A stretch of 17,389 bases of DNA from positions 1 to 17,389 of the forward strand of contig SKZS01000171.1 in assembly GCA_007127255.1 (NCBI GenBank), read 5' to 3'. The DNA comes from Syntrophomonadaceae bacterium (GTDB lineage: Bacteria > Bacillota > Dethiobacteria > DTU022). The notes beneath the pieces were generated by a model. That model saw nothing but the letters and a program-made list of their open reading frames with translations, was not told the origin of the DNA and ran no database searches. Both the position numbers and the translations under genes were made by a program. This document shows positions 1 through 8,233 of this stretch, piece by piece; the stretch's first letter is position 1, and every line of letters starts with the position of its first letter.

Positions 1-501
1 GCCCTTCAGGTCCTAGATGCCGCCGGACTTAGTGAAGGTGACTTAGCCTCTGCAGAGAGGCTGGAAGCAGGAGAAGCTGCCGACTTCTTAAGAGACGGCC
101 GTGTTGATGCCGCTTTCTTTACTGTTGGTATTGGCGCCTCCGTTATTGATGAGCTGTCAGTTATGACCGATATTTACCTGGTTAATATCGTCGGTGATAT
201 TGCCGAAACCCTAATTGACTCTTATCCGTTCTATGCCAGTGTTACTATTCCCGGTGACACTTACTCGGATGTACCGGAAGCGGATACAATTGCCGTTTTA
301 TCAATGATTGTTTGCCGGGAGGATCTCGATGCAAACTTGGTCTATGATTTTATGACGGGGATTTTTGACAACATCGACACTATACACGGAGCACACGATG
401 TGGGCAGGCTGGTTACACTCGATACCGCTCTTGACGGCATGTCGGTGCCCCTGCATCCCGGTGCAGAAATGTTCTTTGACGAAAGAGGCATGGACTACTA
501 A
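1..501 (+). CDS. TAXI-family TRAP transporter solute-binding protein, C-terminal part (5' end outside window)
   Basis: Extracytoplasmic receptor of a TAXI-type TRAP transporter; it binds an organic acid or similar solute outside the membrane and delivers it to the permease. The frame is open from base 1 to a TAA at 499-501, giving 166 residues, roughly the last half of a usual TAXI protein of about 320 residues. The hallmark C-terminal motif PLHPGAEMFFDERG is seen near residues 149-162, and an upstream segment with AAFFTVG and a DxY..FYASVTIPGDTY stretch is typical of the second lobe. The signal peptide and first lobe lie outside the window. A fused TRAP permease follows 84 bases downstream, which supports the assignment. 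The ligand cannot be read from the sequence. The family call is strong. Confidence 0.9.
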   Translation, partial: ALQVLDAAGLSEGDLASAERLEAGEAADFLRDGRVDAAFFTVGIGASVIDELSVMTDIYLVNIVGDIAETLIDSYPFYASVTIPGDTYSDVPEADTIAVLSMIVCREDLDANLVYDFMTGIFDNIDTIHGAHDVGRLVTLDTALDGMSVPLHPGAEMFFDERGMDY

Positions 502-526
502 AACATGCGGCTGACTCAGCAATGAT

Positions 527-559
527 GGCACAGGGCGTCTTGTGCGCCCTGTGCCTTTT
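527..559 (+). terminator. Hairpin plus T4 between TRAP receptor and permease genes; likely attenuator
   Basis: A perfect 11-bp inverted repeat (527-537 with 545-555) encloses a 7-base loop and is followed by TTTT at 556-559. It sits in the only gap between the receptor and permease genes. A partial terminator or mRNA-stabilising stem here would allow more receptor than permease to be made, as is common in binding-protein transport operons. The short T tract suggests incomplete termination. The structure is seen; the function is inferred. Confidence 0.7.
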
Positions 560-585
560 GAACAAAAGGTTGGAGGTGATTATAT

Positions 586-2631
586 TTGAGCAAAATTAAT
601 TTGGAAGAAGAAATTAAGCAAAGCAAAGAAATGGATCTCAGTGACATAGTCGATGAAGGCAAGGTTCGTACACCGGGAGGTAACCTGGCCACAATAATCT
701 TCATAATCGGAGTGTTGTGGTCATTTTTCCATTTATATACCGCAGGAACCGGTCTCCTAACAGCAATGCTGCAAAGGTCTGCCCACCTATCTGTAGGTCT
801 TGCCTTATGCTTTCTTTATTTTCCCTTAAACAAAAAAAACGATACCGCTTATGAGAGAGTCCCGTGGTATGACTTGCTCCTGGCAGCAGGAGGTTTTCTT
901 TCAATTTTTTATGTATATTACTTTTTTGACGACCTGGTCTGGAGGATCGGCGCACCAACAACAACTGACCTGGTCATGGGCGGGCTGGCAATACTTTTAA
1001 TTTTACTGGCTGCGCACCGGGCTTTTGGGCTGATTCTGCCTGTTGTCACAGTTATATTTTTAACATATCCTTTCCTGGGCCAATACTATCCTGTCCTAAT
1101 TGGACATGGCGGTTACCGCCTGACCAGGGTCATTAATGATCTTTATATCACCAATACCGGTATTTTTGGTATCCCGATTGGGGTCAGCGCAACCTTTGTA
1201 TTTATTTTTGTTCTTTTCGGTTCTTTCTTTCAAACTTCAGGGGCCGGTCTTTATGTAGTGCGGCTGGCTTTTTCCACCATGGGCAGGTTCAGAGGCGGTC
1301 CGGCCAAGGCTGCGGTAATGGCCAGCGGGTTTATGGGCAGCATCATCGGCAGCTCTGTCGCCAATACAGTGGTAACCGGTTCAATTACTATTCCTGTTAT
1401 GAAAAAAGCCGGTTTTACTCCTGAAGTTGCAGGCGGTGTGGAAGCAGCCGCCTCTACCGACGCACAATTTTTACCGCCGATTATGGGCGCTGCCGCATTT
1501 ATAATGGCCGAATTTACAGGAATACCTTACTGGCAGATTGCCATTGCAGCGGCGCTACCGGCAGTGATTAGTTACTTCGCCCTGCTGGCTATTGTCCACC
1601 TGCAGGCTGCGAAAACGGGGATGCAGCCGATGGCAAAAGAAAATATCCCGCCTTTTTTAAAGACATTTATTCGTGGAATCTTTTACTGGTTCCCCATATG
1701 TATTTTAGTTTACTACCTGTTAATCGCTCGCTTGACACCAATTTTGGCTGGTTATTACGCAATATTGGCTGTATTGTTTATTATTGTCGTTATCAGGTGT
1801 GTTCAGTTTGTGGAATCTTTAAAAAGCAAGGAAAATGATACAGAGATTTCTACACTTGCATTCGAACAAGTAAAAGGCTTGTGGAGCGATTTTCTGGCCG
1901 GGTTAGATAGTGCAGCAAAAGCAATGGCCGGTATAGCTGTTGCCTGTGCCTGCGCCGGCATAATAGTTGGGGTAGTAACTATCACCGGGCTGGGCCAGGG
2001 CATGATCCTGCTCTTGTCTGCCGTAGCCGGTGATAACCTGCTGATTTTACTATTAATGTCTGCTGGAATCTCGATTATCCTTGGAACGGGCCTGCCGACA
2101 ACTGCAAAGTATGTGGTAATGGCTACCCTTGTAGCGCCTGCAATAACTACAATAGCTCCGCAGGTGCCGGTTTTGGCGGTACACCTGTTTATACTTTATT
2201 ACGCTATTCTGGCCGATGACACCCCGCCGGTTGGTGTTGCTGCTTACGCTGCCGCGGCAATTGCGCGTTCCGAACCGATCAGAACGGGACTTCTGGGTTT
2301 CAAGTTCGACCTGGGAGCATTTTTGCTGCCTTTCATGTTTGTATACAACCCGGAATTTTTACTAATCGATACGACATGGTATAACGCACTATTCGTTGCT
2401 GCCACATCATTATTCGGGATTTACTGCTTTTCCGCTGTCATACAGCGCTGGCTCTTTACCAGGATGAAAATCTGGGAGCAGGTTATTTTGCTTGGTGTTG
2501 CTCTTTCAATGATCTGGCCGACCTGGTATACCGACATTATAGGAGCGACAATATTCCTGATTGTCTATTTCCACCAGAGAGCAGTCAAAGCCCGCGAGGA
2601 TAAAGGAGAAATCCAGACTGCTTCAAGTTAG
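586..2631 (+). CDS. TAXI-associated TRAP transporter permease, fused 4TM/12TM (DctQ-DctM type)
   Basis: Integral membrane permease of a secondary, ion-gradient-driven TRAP transporter, with the small (DctQ-like) and large (DctM-like) subunits fused. The start is TTG at 586, set by a strong Shine-Dalgarno sequence (GGAGGTGAT, 572-580). Of 681 residues, the first ~40 are hydrophilic; four hydrophobic segments follow to about residue 165, then the multi-pass DctM part. Family-typical stretches include GGPAKAAVMASGFMGSIIG near residues 238-256, a SITIPVMKKAGF motif and STDAQFLPPIMGAAAF, plus GTGLPTTAKYVV in the second half. The C-terminal end after the last hydrophobic segment is short and charged. 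The upstream neighbour is the matching TAXI receptor and the downstream neighbour a DUF1850 protein, a recurrent TAXI-TRAP trio. Substrate unknown; ion coupling (usually Na+) is family knowledge only. Confidence 0.93.
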   Translation: MSKINLEEEIKQSKEMDLSDIVDEGKVRTPGGNLATIIFIIGVLWSFFHLYTAGTGLLTAMLQRSAHLSVGLALCFLYFPLNKKNDTAYERVPWYDLLLAAGGFLSIFYVYYFFDDLVWRIGAPTTTDLVMGGLAILLILLAAHRAFGLILPVVTVIFLTYPFLGQYYPVLIGHGGYRLTRVINDLYITNTGIFGIPIGVSATFVFIFVLFGSFFQTSGAGLYVVRLAFSTMGRFRGGPAKAAVMASGFMGSIIGSSVANTVVTGSITIPVMKKAGFTPEVAGGVEAAASTDAQFLPPIMGAAAFIMAEFTGIPYWQIAIAAALPAVISYFALLAIVHLQAAKTGMQPMAKENIPPFLKTFIRGIFYWFPICILVYYLLIARLTPILAGYYAILAVLFIIVVIRCVQFVESLKSKENDTEISTLAFEQVKGLWSDFLAGLDSAAKAMAGIAVACACAGIIVGVVTITGLGQGMILLLSAVAGDNLLILLLMSAGISIILGTGLPTTAKYVVMATLVAPAITTIAPQVPVLAVHLFILYYAILADDTPPVGVAAYAAAAIARSEPIRTGLLGFKFDLGAFLLPFMFVYNPEFLLIDTTWYNALFVAATSLFGIYCFSAVIQRWLFTRMKIWEQVILLGVALSMIWPTWYTDIIGATIFLIVYFHQRAVKAREDKGEIQTASS

Positions 2632-2697
2632 AATTAAACATATCATAACTTTTTCAGGAATATTCGGGATAAAAAACTGGCAGCCGGGATGATTTAG

Positions 2698-3213
2698 ATG
2701 TTAAAGAGAGTGGATAGGGGCAAATGTAATAAATCAGTAATATTTAAGACGTCACTTTTCCTTCTGCTGGCGGGTGTTCTTATACAGATGTCATGTTCCG
2801 GAGCAAATATGTCCCGGCATATGATCATTAAGGACCCCCGCAGCGGAACCGTTTTTTATTCTTTGGCTGTTGAGGTTGATGATATTTTCAGCCTGCGTTA
2901 CCGTCATTCGGTTAGCGGCTCCCCGGTGGAGGGAGCTTTTTATATTACAGAACAGGGTAAAATCAAACCGCTTACTACATCCTTCACCTCTTACGGACCC
3001 GGCTTGCCGATAGATTACATGGAATCATATACTATTGAAGATGGCCTGGTAACCGTTTATCATGAAGAAGAACCCCGGGACTGCATCAGGTTATGGGTAT
3101 CTCCCCAGACAGAAGAAGTGCTATATCTAAATGAAAGCGCATATCCCCTTTCTGCGCTTTCCGAGGATCATTTACTGATCGAAATCTCCATTCAATCCAC
3201 AGGTAACCGCTAA
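2698..3213 (+). CDS. DUF1850 domain protein, probably exported, third gene of TRAP operon
   Basis: 171 residues. The N-terminus is basic (several Lys/Arg to residue 17), followed by a hydrophobic segment FKTSLFLLLAGVLIQM near residues 16-31 and then SCSG. This looks like a signal peptide or a single anchor; the Cys is not in a good lipobox because the preceding residues are Q-M-S. The remainder matches the DUF1850 pattern: a beta-rich domain with SLRYRHSVSGSPVEGAFYI (~residues 63-81), a TSFTSYGPGLP motif and a late hydrophobic strand. DUF1850 genes often sit next to TAXI-TRAP permeases, and their role is unknown. The gene lies 66 bases after the permease and ends just before a terminator. The ATG at 2698 has only a weak upstream purine run; GTG at 2710 is an alternative start. 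The family call is fairly sure; the location and role are inferred. Confidence 0.75.
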   Translation: MLKRVDRGKCNKSVIFKTSLFLLLAGVLIQMSCSGANMSRHMIIKDPRSGTVFYSLAVEVDDIFSLRYRHSVSGSPVEGAFYITEQGKIKPLTTSFTSYGPGLPIDYMESYTIEDGLVTVYHEEEPRDCIRLWVSPQTEEVLYLNESAYPLSALSEDHLLIEISIQSTGNR

Positions 3214-3225
3214 CAAACCGACGCA

Positions 3226-3255
3226 AAAGCCCGCTTTTTTCACGGGCTTTGTTTT
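3226..3255 (+). terminator. Rho-independent terminator between convergent TRAP operon and gyrB
   Basis: An 8-bp perfect stem (AAAGCCCG at 3226-3233 with its complement at 3243-3250) has a T-rich 9-base loop and is followed by GTTTT on the plus strand. On the minus strand the stem is followed by a run of four T's (complement of 3225-3228), so it may serve gyrB too. It lies between two converging stop codons (3213 and 3294). Confidence 0.75.
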
Positions 3256-3293
3256 AATAAATAGAAAACATGCTAAAAACCGGCAAACAACAG

Positions 3294-5210
3294 TTAGATA
3301 TCCAGATTTTGTACCTGCCGGGCATTTTCTTCGATAAACTGACGCCGCGGCTCAACTTTATCGCCCATTAAAACCCCAAATATGTTATCGGCTTTCATTG
3401 CATCGACAAGCTCAACCCGCTTGATAATTCTACTTTCCGGGTTCATCGTGGTTTCCCAGAGTTGTTCGGGATTCATTTCGCCCAGGCCTTTGTAGCGCTG
3501 AAGACTAATTCCTCCGTCGCGGTTCCATTCATCTAAAAGTTTATTTAATTCTTCTTCCCGGAACAGATATTCCATTTTTTTTCCTTTTTTAACCTGGTAA
3601 AGAGGCGGCTGGGCTATATAAATAAATCCGCTGTCTATTAATTGATGCATAAAGCGGTAGAAAAATGTAAGTAAAAGAACCCGGATATGAGAACCGTCCA
3701 CATCAGCATCAGTCATGATGATGATCTTTTGGTAGCGGGCTTTTTTGATATCAAATTCACTTTCAATGCCTGTTCCCAGGGCAGTAATCAGGGCCCTTAT
3801 CTCTTCGTTAGCCAGAATTTTATCCAGTCTGGCTTTTTCAACATTAAGGATTTTACCACGAAGCGGTAAGATCGCCTGAAAATGTCGATCACGCCCCTGT
3901 TTAGCAGAGCCTCCTGCAGAATCTCCTTCAACAAGAAACACTTCGCTCTCAGCCGGGTCCTTTGAAGTACAGTCGGCCAGTTTGCCTGGCAGGTTGCTGA
4001 TCTCAAGGGCATTCTTGCGCCTGGTCAGTTCTCTGGCTTTACGGGCGGCTTCCCTGGCCCGGGATGCCCGTATTGCTTTTTCAATGATCCTTCTGGCTAC
4101 TGCAGGATTTTGTTCAAGAAAAGCTTCCACACTGTCGTAACAGATATTATCGACAACGCTGCGAACTTCACTGTTCCCGAGTTTTGTTTTTGTTTGCCCT
4201 TCAAACTGGGGATCAAGCAGCTTAACACTCAATACAGCGGTAAGTCCTTCCCGTATATCCTCTCCCGAAAGATTGCCCTGGCTATCTTTGATCATCCCCA
4301 ATTTTCGGGCAAAATCATTAATAAGCCGGGTCATTGATACTTTAAAACCATATTCATGAGTTCCACCCTCATGGGTGTGAATATTGTTGGCATATGAATA
4401 TAGAACTTCGGCATAACCGGCATGATACTGCAGCGCCAGTTCAACTTCGAAGCCATTTACTGAATGCTGAATGTAAAGGGGTTTGTTGGGAACTGTTTCT
4501 TTACCCTGGTTCAGGAAACTGACATATTCAATTAAACCGCCATCAAACTTAAACTTTTCCGACCGCCCGCTGCGCATATCTTTAAAACCAATCTTGGTTC
4601 CCTTGTTAAGAAAAGCAAGTTCTCGCAGGCGTTGAATGATTACCTCGTTATCAAATGTGATGTCTTCAAATATTTCTTCATCAGGCATAAAAGTTATTTT
4701 TGTTCCTGTTTTGCTAACACTACCAGAGGCCTTGATGGGTGATGCCTTTTGCCCTTTTTCATAACTCTGCCTGTATATTTTCCCGTCACGGTAGACTTCA
4801 ACTTCTAACCATTTTGATAAAGCATTAACCACAGAAACTCCTACACCATGCAAGCCTCCTGCAACCTTGTAGCTATCTTTACCAAACTTGCCTCCTGCAT
4901 GCAAGGTAGTCAAAACAACCTCTACGGCGGGACGTTTTTCCTGGGGATGATCTTCAACCGGTATACCACGGCCATCATCGGTTACAGTAACACTATTATC
5001 TTCATTCACCACCACTTTAACTTGTTTACAGTAGCCGGCCAGCACTTCGTCAATACTGTTGTCCACCACTTCAAAAACAAGATGGTGAAGTCCGCGGCTG
5101 GATGTCGAGCCAATATACATGCTGGGTCGAAGTCTTACCGCTTCAAGACCTTCAAGAACCTGGATATGTTCAGCGCTATAATCATTGCTATGATTTTTTT
5201 TCTTTACCAT
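3294..5210 (-). CDS. gyrB: DNA gyrase subunit B
   Basis: ATPase subunit of type IIA DNA gyrase, which with GyrA introduces negative supercoils ahead of forks and genes. The 638 residues match the usual length in Gram-positive bacteria. GHKL ATPase motifs are visible: EVVDNSIDE (E47, N51), VTDDGRGIP (D78 region) and GGLHGVGVSVVNALS. The transducer follows, then the TOPRIM domain with VFLVEGDSAGGSAKQGRDR and the metal-binding MTDADVDGSHIR, and the C-terminal QRYKGLGEMNPEQLWETTMNP block. The ATG start is backed by GAGGTG eight to ten bases upstream. It is the last gene of the leftward replication block. A promoter-like sequence lies in its 135-base leader, so it can be expressed separately. gyrA, its usual downstream partner, is not here: a convergent TRAP operon is. 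All key residues appear intact. Confidence 0.99.
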   Translation of the reverse strand: MVKKKNHSNDYSAEHIQVLEGLEAVRLRPSMYIGSTSSRGLHHLVFEVVDNSIDEVLAGYCKQVKVVVNEDNSVTVTDDGRGIPVEDHPQEKRPAVEVVLTTLHAGGKFGKDSYKVAGGLHGVGVSVVNALSKWLEVEVYRDGKIYRQSYEKGQKASPIKASGSVSKTGTKITFMPDEEIFEDITFDNEVIIQRLRELAFLNKGTKIGFKDMRSGRSEKFKFDGGLIEYVSFLNQGKETVPNKPLYIQHSVNGFEVELALQYHAGYAEVLYSYANNIHTHEGGTHEYGFKVSMTRLINDFARKLGMIKDSQGNLSGEDIREGLTAVLSVKLLDPQFEGQTKTKLGNSEVRSVVDNICYDSVEAFLEQNPAVARRIIEKAIRASRAREAARKARELTRRKNALEISNLPGKLADCTSKDPAESEVFLVEGDSAGGSAKQGRDRHFQAILPLRGKILNVEKARLDKILANEEIRALITALGTGIESEFDIKKARYQKIIIMTDADVDGSHIRVLLLTFFYRFMHQLIDSGFIYIAQPPLYQVKKGKKMEYLFREEELNKLLDEWNRDGGISLQRYKGLGEMNPEQLWETTMNPESRIIKRVELVDAMKADNIFGVLMGDKVEPRRQFIEENARQVQNLDI

Positions 5211-5304
5211 TTTTCACCTCTGGGACAATAGATATTAATATTGCTATGATTTGCCTTAAATATTAAGCATAAACAGACCGGTAACTTAAATCAGGAACTA
5301 CCTT

Positions 5305-5333
5305 ATTATATCATGTTTTTTGTAAAGCAAACA
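5305..5333 (-). promoter_or_regulatory. Putative sigma-A promoter of gyrB
   Basis: On the minus strand a perfect TATAAT (complement of 5305-5310) is preceded, 18 bases upstream, by TTGTTT as a weak -35 element. It lies in the 135-base gap between the RemB-like gene and gyrB and would give a leader of about 85-90 bases. The -10 match is exact and the -35 match is poor; the surrounding A/T-rich DNA makes chance matches possible. Confidence 0.5.
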
Positions 5334-5345
5334 AAGCAAGAAGGG

Positions 5346-5585
5346 TTAAAGGGAAGAATTGCGACGCTTAGATAAGGTAAGAGGCGATATTGGAGAGATA
5401 TAAACATTTTTGCTGGTCACAATGAAAGATTTGTGCCGTTTAGAGCCGGATATAATACTGACAGGATTGTTTTTAACGGTGTTCAAAAAGCTTTCGTTAA
5501 CAGAATTATCATCTGGATCCAAATTAAATATTCCAATTAATTCACTGCTAAAAACTATTTCAGACCCACCTATATGCAAAAACAT
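5346..5585 (-). CDS. remB: RemB-like extracellular-matrix regulator (DUF370 family, YaaB type)
   Basis: Small 79-residue protein of the DUF370 family. The N-terminus MFLHIGGSEIVFSSELIGIFNLD fits the family start (usually M-(Y/F)-LHIGGD...V...(E/D)IIAI.D). In B. subtilis, RemA/RemB affect biofilm matrix genes, and the yaaB/remB gene sits exactly between recF and gyrB, as here. The start is ATG with a clear AAAGGAG upstream. Two basic, serine-rich C-terminal stretches (SGSKRHKSF and LSKRRNSSL) would suit nucleic-acid binding, which is an inference. It lies 58 bases after the DUF721 gene in the same direction. The assignment rests on the N-terminal motif, size and position. Whether it regulates a matrix in this organism is unknown. 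Confidence 0.8.
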   Translation of the reverse strand: MFLHIGGSEIVFSSELIGIFNLDPDDNSVNESFLNTVKNNPVSIISGSKRHKSFIVTSKNVYISPISPLTLSKRRNSSL

Positions 5586-5643
5586 GTAAGCTCTCCTTTA
5601 ACATACCCTTTACTATACTGATATTAATAATTAGATGTTTGTA

Positions 5644-5946
5644 TCAGTTGTCCTTCTTTTCGAAAGGTTCGATCTTAAAAAAAATGTCTTTAACAACCTT
5701 GCTTCCCAAATGCTTATTTAACTTGCTAATTAATCTCGGCTTTAGCATTGATAGGTGATAGGCCCAAACTGAATCTTTAACCGATACCCTGAGAACGCCT
5801 CTTGTTATGCTATCTGCCCGGGTTACCTCTGCCAGCTCAGGACCTACTATCTGATCCCAACTCTCTACTACCTGGTATTGCTTATAACCCTGCCAGAGAT
5901 TATAGCTGCGCAATAAATTTTCAATTACCGGGCCTACTGACTTCAT
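5644..5946 (-). CDS. DUF721 (DciA-like) protein
   Basis: A 100-residue protein starting MKSVGPVIENLLRSYNLWQ. The ATG at 5946 is preferred because GGGAGGG lies about eight bases upstream; the frame stays open to an ATA-rich region and an ATG at 5988, but that start lies deeper inside recF and has no comparable ribosome site. DUF721 features seen are an N-terminal helix, the ESWDQIVGPELAEVTRADSITRGVLRVSVKDSVWAYHLSMLKPRLISKLNKHLG core (residues ~30-80), with the W..(V/I)VG and L.V.V.(S/D)..WA..L patterns, and a basic helix. The family includes DciA, a loader of the replicative helicase in many bacteria. The start overlaps the end of recF by 26 bases, so translation is probably coupled. Location between recF and gyrB supports a DNA-replication role, but helicase loading is not shown for this protein. 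Confidence 0.85.
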   Translation of the reverse strand: MKSVGPVIENLLRSYNLWQGYKQYQVVESWDQIVGPELAEVTRADSITRGVLRVSVKDSVWAYHLSMLKPRLISKLNKHLGSKVVKDIFFKIEPFEKKDN

Positions 5947-7060
5947 CGCTGGCCCTCCCCTGGTGGATTGAAATAGTCTTATAATCACTCGATATGCTTT
6001 CTAACAAATTATCTATCCCTATTGCGGTAGATATAAAACACTGTCCGGAGTTATCCCTTAAAAAATCAAGTAAGTGCATTTTTCTTTTTTCATCAAACTC
6101 TGAGAAAACATCGTCCAGTAATATTATTGGGCAGTCATTATGTTCTTTTCTAAAAAGACTGACTTCTGCCATTTTTAAAGAAAGAGCCGCTGTTCTTTTT
6201 TGACCCTGCGATGAATATTTCCTGCTATCGTAACCATTAATCATAATCTTTAAATCATCTAAATGGGGACCAACAACCGTAGAACCTTTTCTAATTTCTA
6301 TCTCTCTTGCTTTCTCCAACCTTCTTCTAAATATTTCTTTTGTTTCATTAAATGCTTCACTGTACTCGACACTGGCAGCATATTCTAAAGATATTGTTTC
6401 CCTTGAAGAGGTCATGTTCTCAAAAAAAACTTTACCCTCTTTCTCCAGATACTTAATTATTTTTACCCTTGTATGTATTATATTACTTCCCAGCGATACC
6501 AGCGTTTCATCCCATGGCTCCAGCAGTTCATTGATTTGTCTGCTGCCGCGACCATATAATTTTTTTAAAAGATTATTGCGCTGTTGTAAAACTCGCTGGT
6601 AGGCTCTCAACTCTTCAAAATATTGCGGGCTGAGACGGGATGCTTCAAGGTTTAAAAATCTTCTTCGAATAGAAGGACCTTCCCTGATCAGCAAAACATC
6701 ATCCGGACTGAAAACAACTATAGGAAATTGCTGAAGATGAGCGTATCGGCTTACAGCTTTATCGTTAACTTTAACTTTAAGTTGAGCATTTTTGCGGTAG
6801 CTGATTCGGATGCTGTTTCTTAAATCATATTTGTAAAATATTCCTTTTAAATAAAACAAGGGCTCTTCCCAGTTAACCAGTTCTTGATCTCGCCTGGTCC
6901 GAAAAGAGCGGGTAACAGACAGGTAATATATTGATTCAAGAAGATTTGTTTTACCCTGTGCATTTCCTCCGCAAATAATATTTAGGCGGGGATTAAACTG
7001 CAGTTGCTGATAGTGGTAGTTGCGAAAACCCTTGATCAGCAAGCTTTCTAAATAAAACAC
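5921..7060 (-). CDS. recF: DNA replication and repair protein RecF
   Basis: SMC-like ATPase that acts with RecO and RecR to load RecA at single-strand gaps. Walker A is GGNAQGKTNLLE near residue 32-43; the ABC-type signature is SSQGQKRTAALSLKMAEV; Walker B is PIILLDDVFSEFDEKRK. The start chosen is GTG at 7060, giving MFYLESLLIKGFRNYHY, which fits the family N-terminus (usually M.L..L.L.NFRNY) and has GGGGG eight bases upstream. The frame also allows GTG at 7075 (five more residues), but only T-rich sequence precedes it. That makes 379 residues, a normal length. It lies 22 bases after dnaN; the S4-domain gene (rlbA/yaaA) that often separates them is missing. Its 3' end overlaps the DUF721 gene. 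Confidence 0.96.
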   Translation of the reverse strand: MFYLESLLIKGFRNYHYQQLQFNPRLNIICGGNAQGKTNLLESIYYLSVTRSFRTRRDQELVNWEEPLFYLKGIFYKYDLRNSIRISYRKNAQLKVKVNDKAVSRYAHLQQFPIVVFSPDDVLLIREGPSIRRRFLNLEASRLSPQYFEELRAYQRVLQQRNNLLKKLYGRGSRQINELLEPWDETLVSLGSNIIHTRVKIIKYLEKEGKVFFENMTSSRETISLEYAASVEYSEAFNETKEIFRRRLEKAREIEIRKGSTVVGPHLDDLKIMINGYDSRKYSSQGQKRTAALSLKMAEVSLFRKEHNDCPIILLDDVFSEFDEKRKMHLLDFLRDNSGQCFISTAIGIDNLLESISSDYKTISIHQGRASDEVSRPGN

Positions 7061-7082
7061 CAAGCCAGCCCCCACAAAAATA

Positions 7083-8192
7083 TTAATTTAACTTTTTGAT
7101 CGGTAAAACAAGATAAAGATAACCCGGATCTTCATCTATTCTGAATATAAGCGGCCCTCCATCACCATGAAAGTCCACTATTATTTTTTGCTCTTCAATA
7201 ATTTTCAAAACATCGGATACAAACCGTGTGTTAGCAAAAAGTTCTATATCTTCACCATCTTGCACAACGGGTAACATTTCCTCCATACTGCCTTCCTGAC
7301 CCGAAACCTTAACTTCCAACTGGTTATTATTGACTATTATATTAACTGCGTGATTTTTCCCTTCTGCCAGCAATGAAGCGCGGTTAATTGTATCCTCAAA
7401 ATCCTTGCGCCCCAAAATTATCCTGGTTTTATAATCATTTGGAATAACCCCGCTTACATCAGGATACTTTTCTTCAAGCAGCCTGGTGGCAAAGTAAACT
7501 CCTTCCAGTTGAAAAGCTAAAATATTCTTTTCTCTTAAAATTAATATATTAGCATTGTGTTCACCCAAAATACGTAAAAGTTCTCTCATGGATCTTGCAG
7601 GAACCAGAGAATGGTTATCATCAAGAGACCATTTATCATCCTTTAACTCTTTAATGGCCAATCTATATGTATCAGAAGCAGTTAGAGAAAAAGTATTTTC
7701 ATGGGAAGATAATAATACTCCATTAAAAGCAGGTCTTGTTTCTTCGTTTGAAGCTGCAAACACAACAGACTTAATAATACTTTTTAATTTTTTTTGATCA
7801 ATATTAATAGGTTTTTTTTGACTTGAAGTAATATCAAAAGTAACAGGATAATCTTCCGGGTTAGAACCATATAAATGGAAGTTGGCAGAACCACCGGAAA
7901 CATTGATACGGTAATTATCCCAATTTATATCTAATGTAACTTTATCGGTGGGAAAATATCGCATAATATCTACTATTTTAGGTGGAAGTAATATTTTACC
8001 ACTTTCGCCGCCTTCGTAATCCATCCGGCTTTTAATAAACATTTCGAGGTTTGTAGCAGAAAAGTTAAGAAAGTCATTGTTAATATCCAATAGAATATTA
8101 CTGATTACTGGCATTGTGGAACGAGCGGGAAGAGCTTTCTCTACAATTTCAAGACAGCTTTTAAAGTGCTCAGCATTTAACAATATTTGCAA
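7083..8192 (-). CDS. dnaN: DNA polymerase III sliding clamp (beta subunit)
   Basis: Ring-shaped processivity clamp that tethers DNA polymerase to the template and serves as docking platform for replication and repair proteins. The 369 residues are the usual length. Family features seen: an N-terminal domain with LEIVEKALPARSTMPVISNILLDI (residues ~14-37), a middle domain with SVVFAASNEETRPAFNGVLLS and SLTASDTYRLA, a third domain, and a C-terminus ending in YLYLVLPIKKL, matching the hydrophobic-pocket end YL(I/V)LP(M/I)(R/K). The start is TTG at 8192, giving MQILLNAEHF; AAAGGGG lies about nine bases upstream and no better start is available. It follows dnaA after a 257-base gap containing part of the origin, so dnaA and dnaN may be co-transcribed, with read-through of that gap. 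Confidence 0.98.
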   Translation of the reverse strand: MQILLNAEHFKSCLEIVEKALPARSTMPVISNILLDINNDFLNFSATNLEMFIKSRMDYEGGESGKILLPPKIVDIMRYFPTDKVTLDINWDNYRINVSGGSANFHLYGSNPEDYPVTFDITSSQKKPINIDQKKLKSIIKSVVFAASNEETRPAFNGVLLSSHENTFSLTASDTYRLAIKELKDDKWSLDDNHSLVPARSMRELLRILGEHNANILILREKNILAFQLEGVYFATRLLEEKYPDVSGVIPNDYKTRIILGRKDFEDTINRASLLAEGKNHAVNIIVNNNQLEVKVSGQEGSMEEMLPVVQDGEDIELFANTRFVSDVLKIIEEQKIIVDFHGDGGPLIFRIDEDPGYLYLVLPIKKLN

Positions 8193-8233
8193 ACTTAGAC
8201 ACCCCTTTCTGATAAAACAAGTCCATGTAAGGA

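Noticed and set aside
2740..2815. Lipobox in the DUF1850 protein (Cys near residue 33)
   Set aside because: The residues before the Cys are Q-M-S, a poor match to the lipobox consensus, so a lipoprotein call is not supported.
3075..3084. CCCGGG-containing sequence in the DUF1850 gene as a possible Noc binding site
   Set aside because: The flanks do not match ATTTCCCGGGAAAT; only the central hexamer is shared.
3687..3869. Plus-strand open frames within gyrB and other long genes
   Set aside because: They are shadows of the strongly conserved genes on the other strand or in other frames and match no family.
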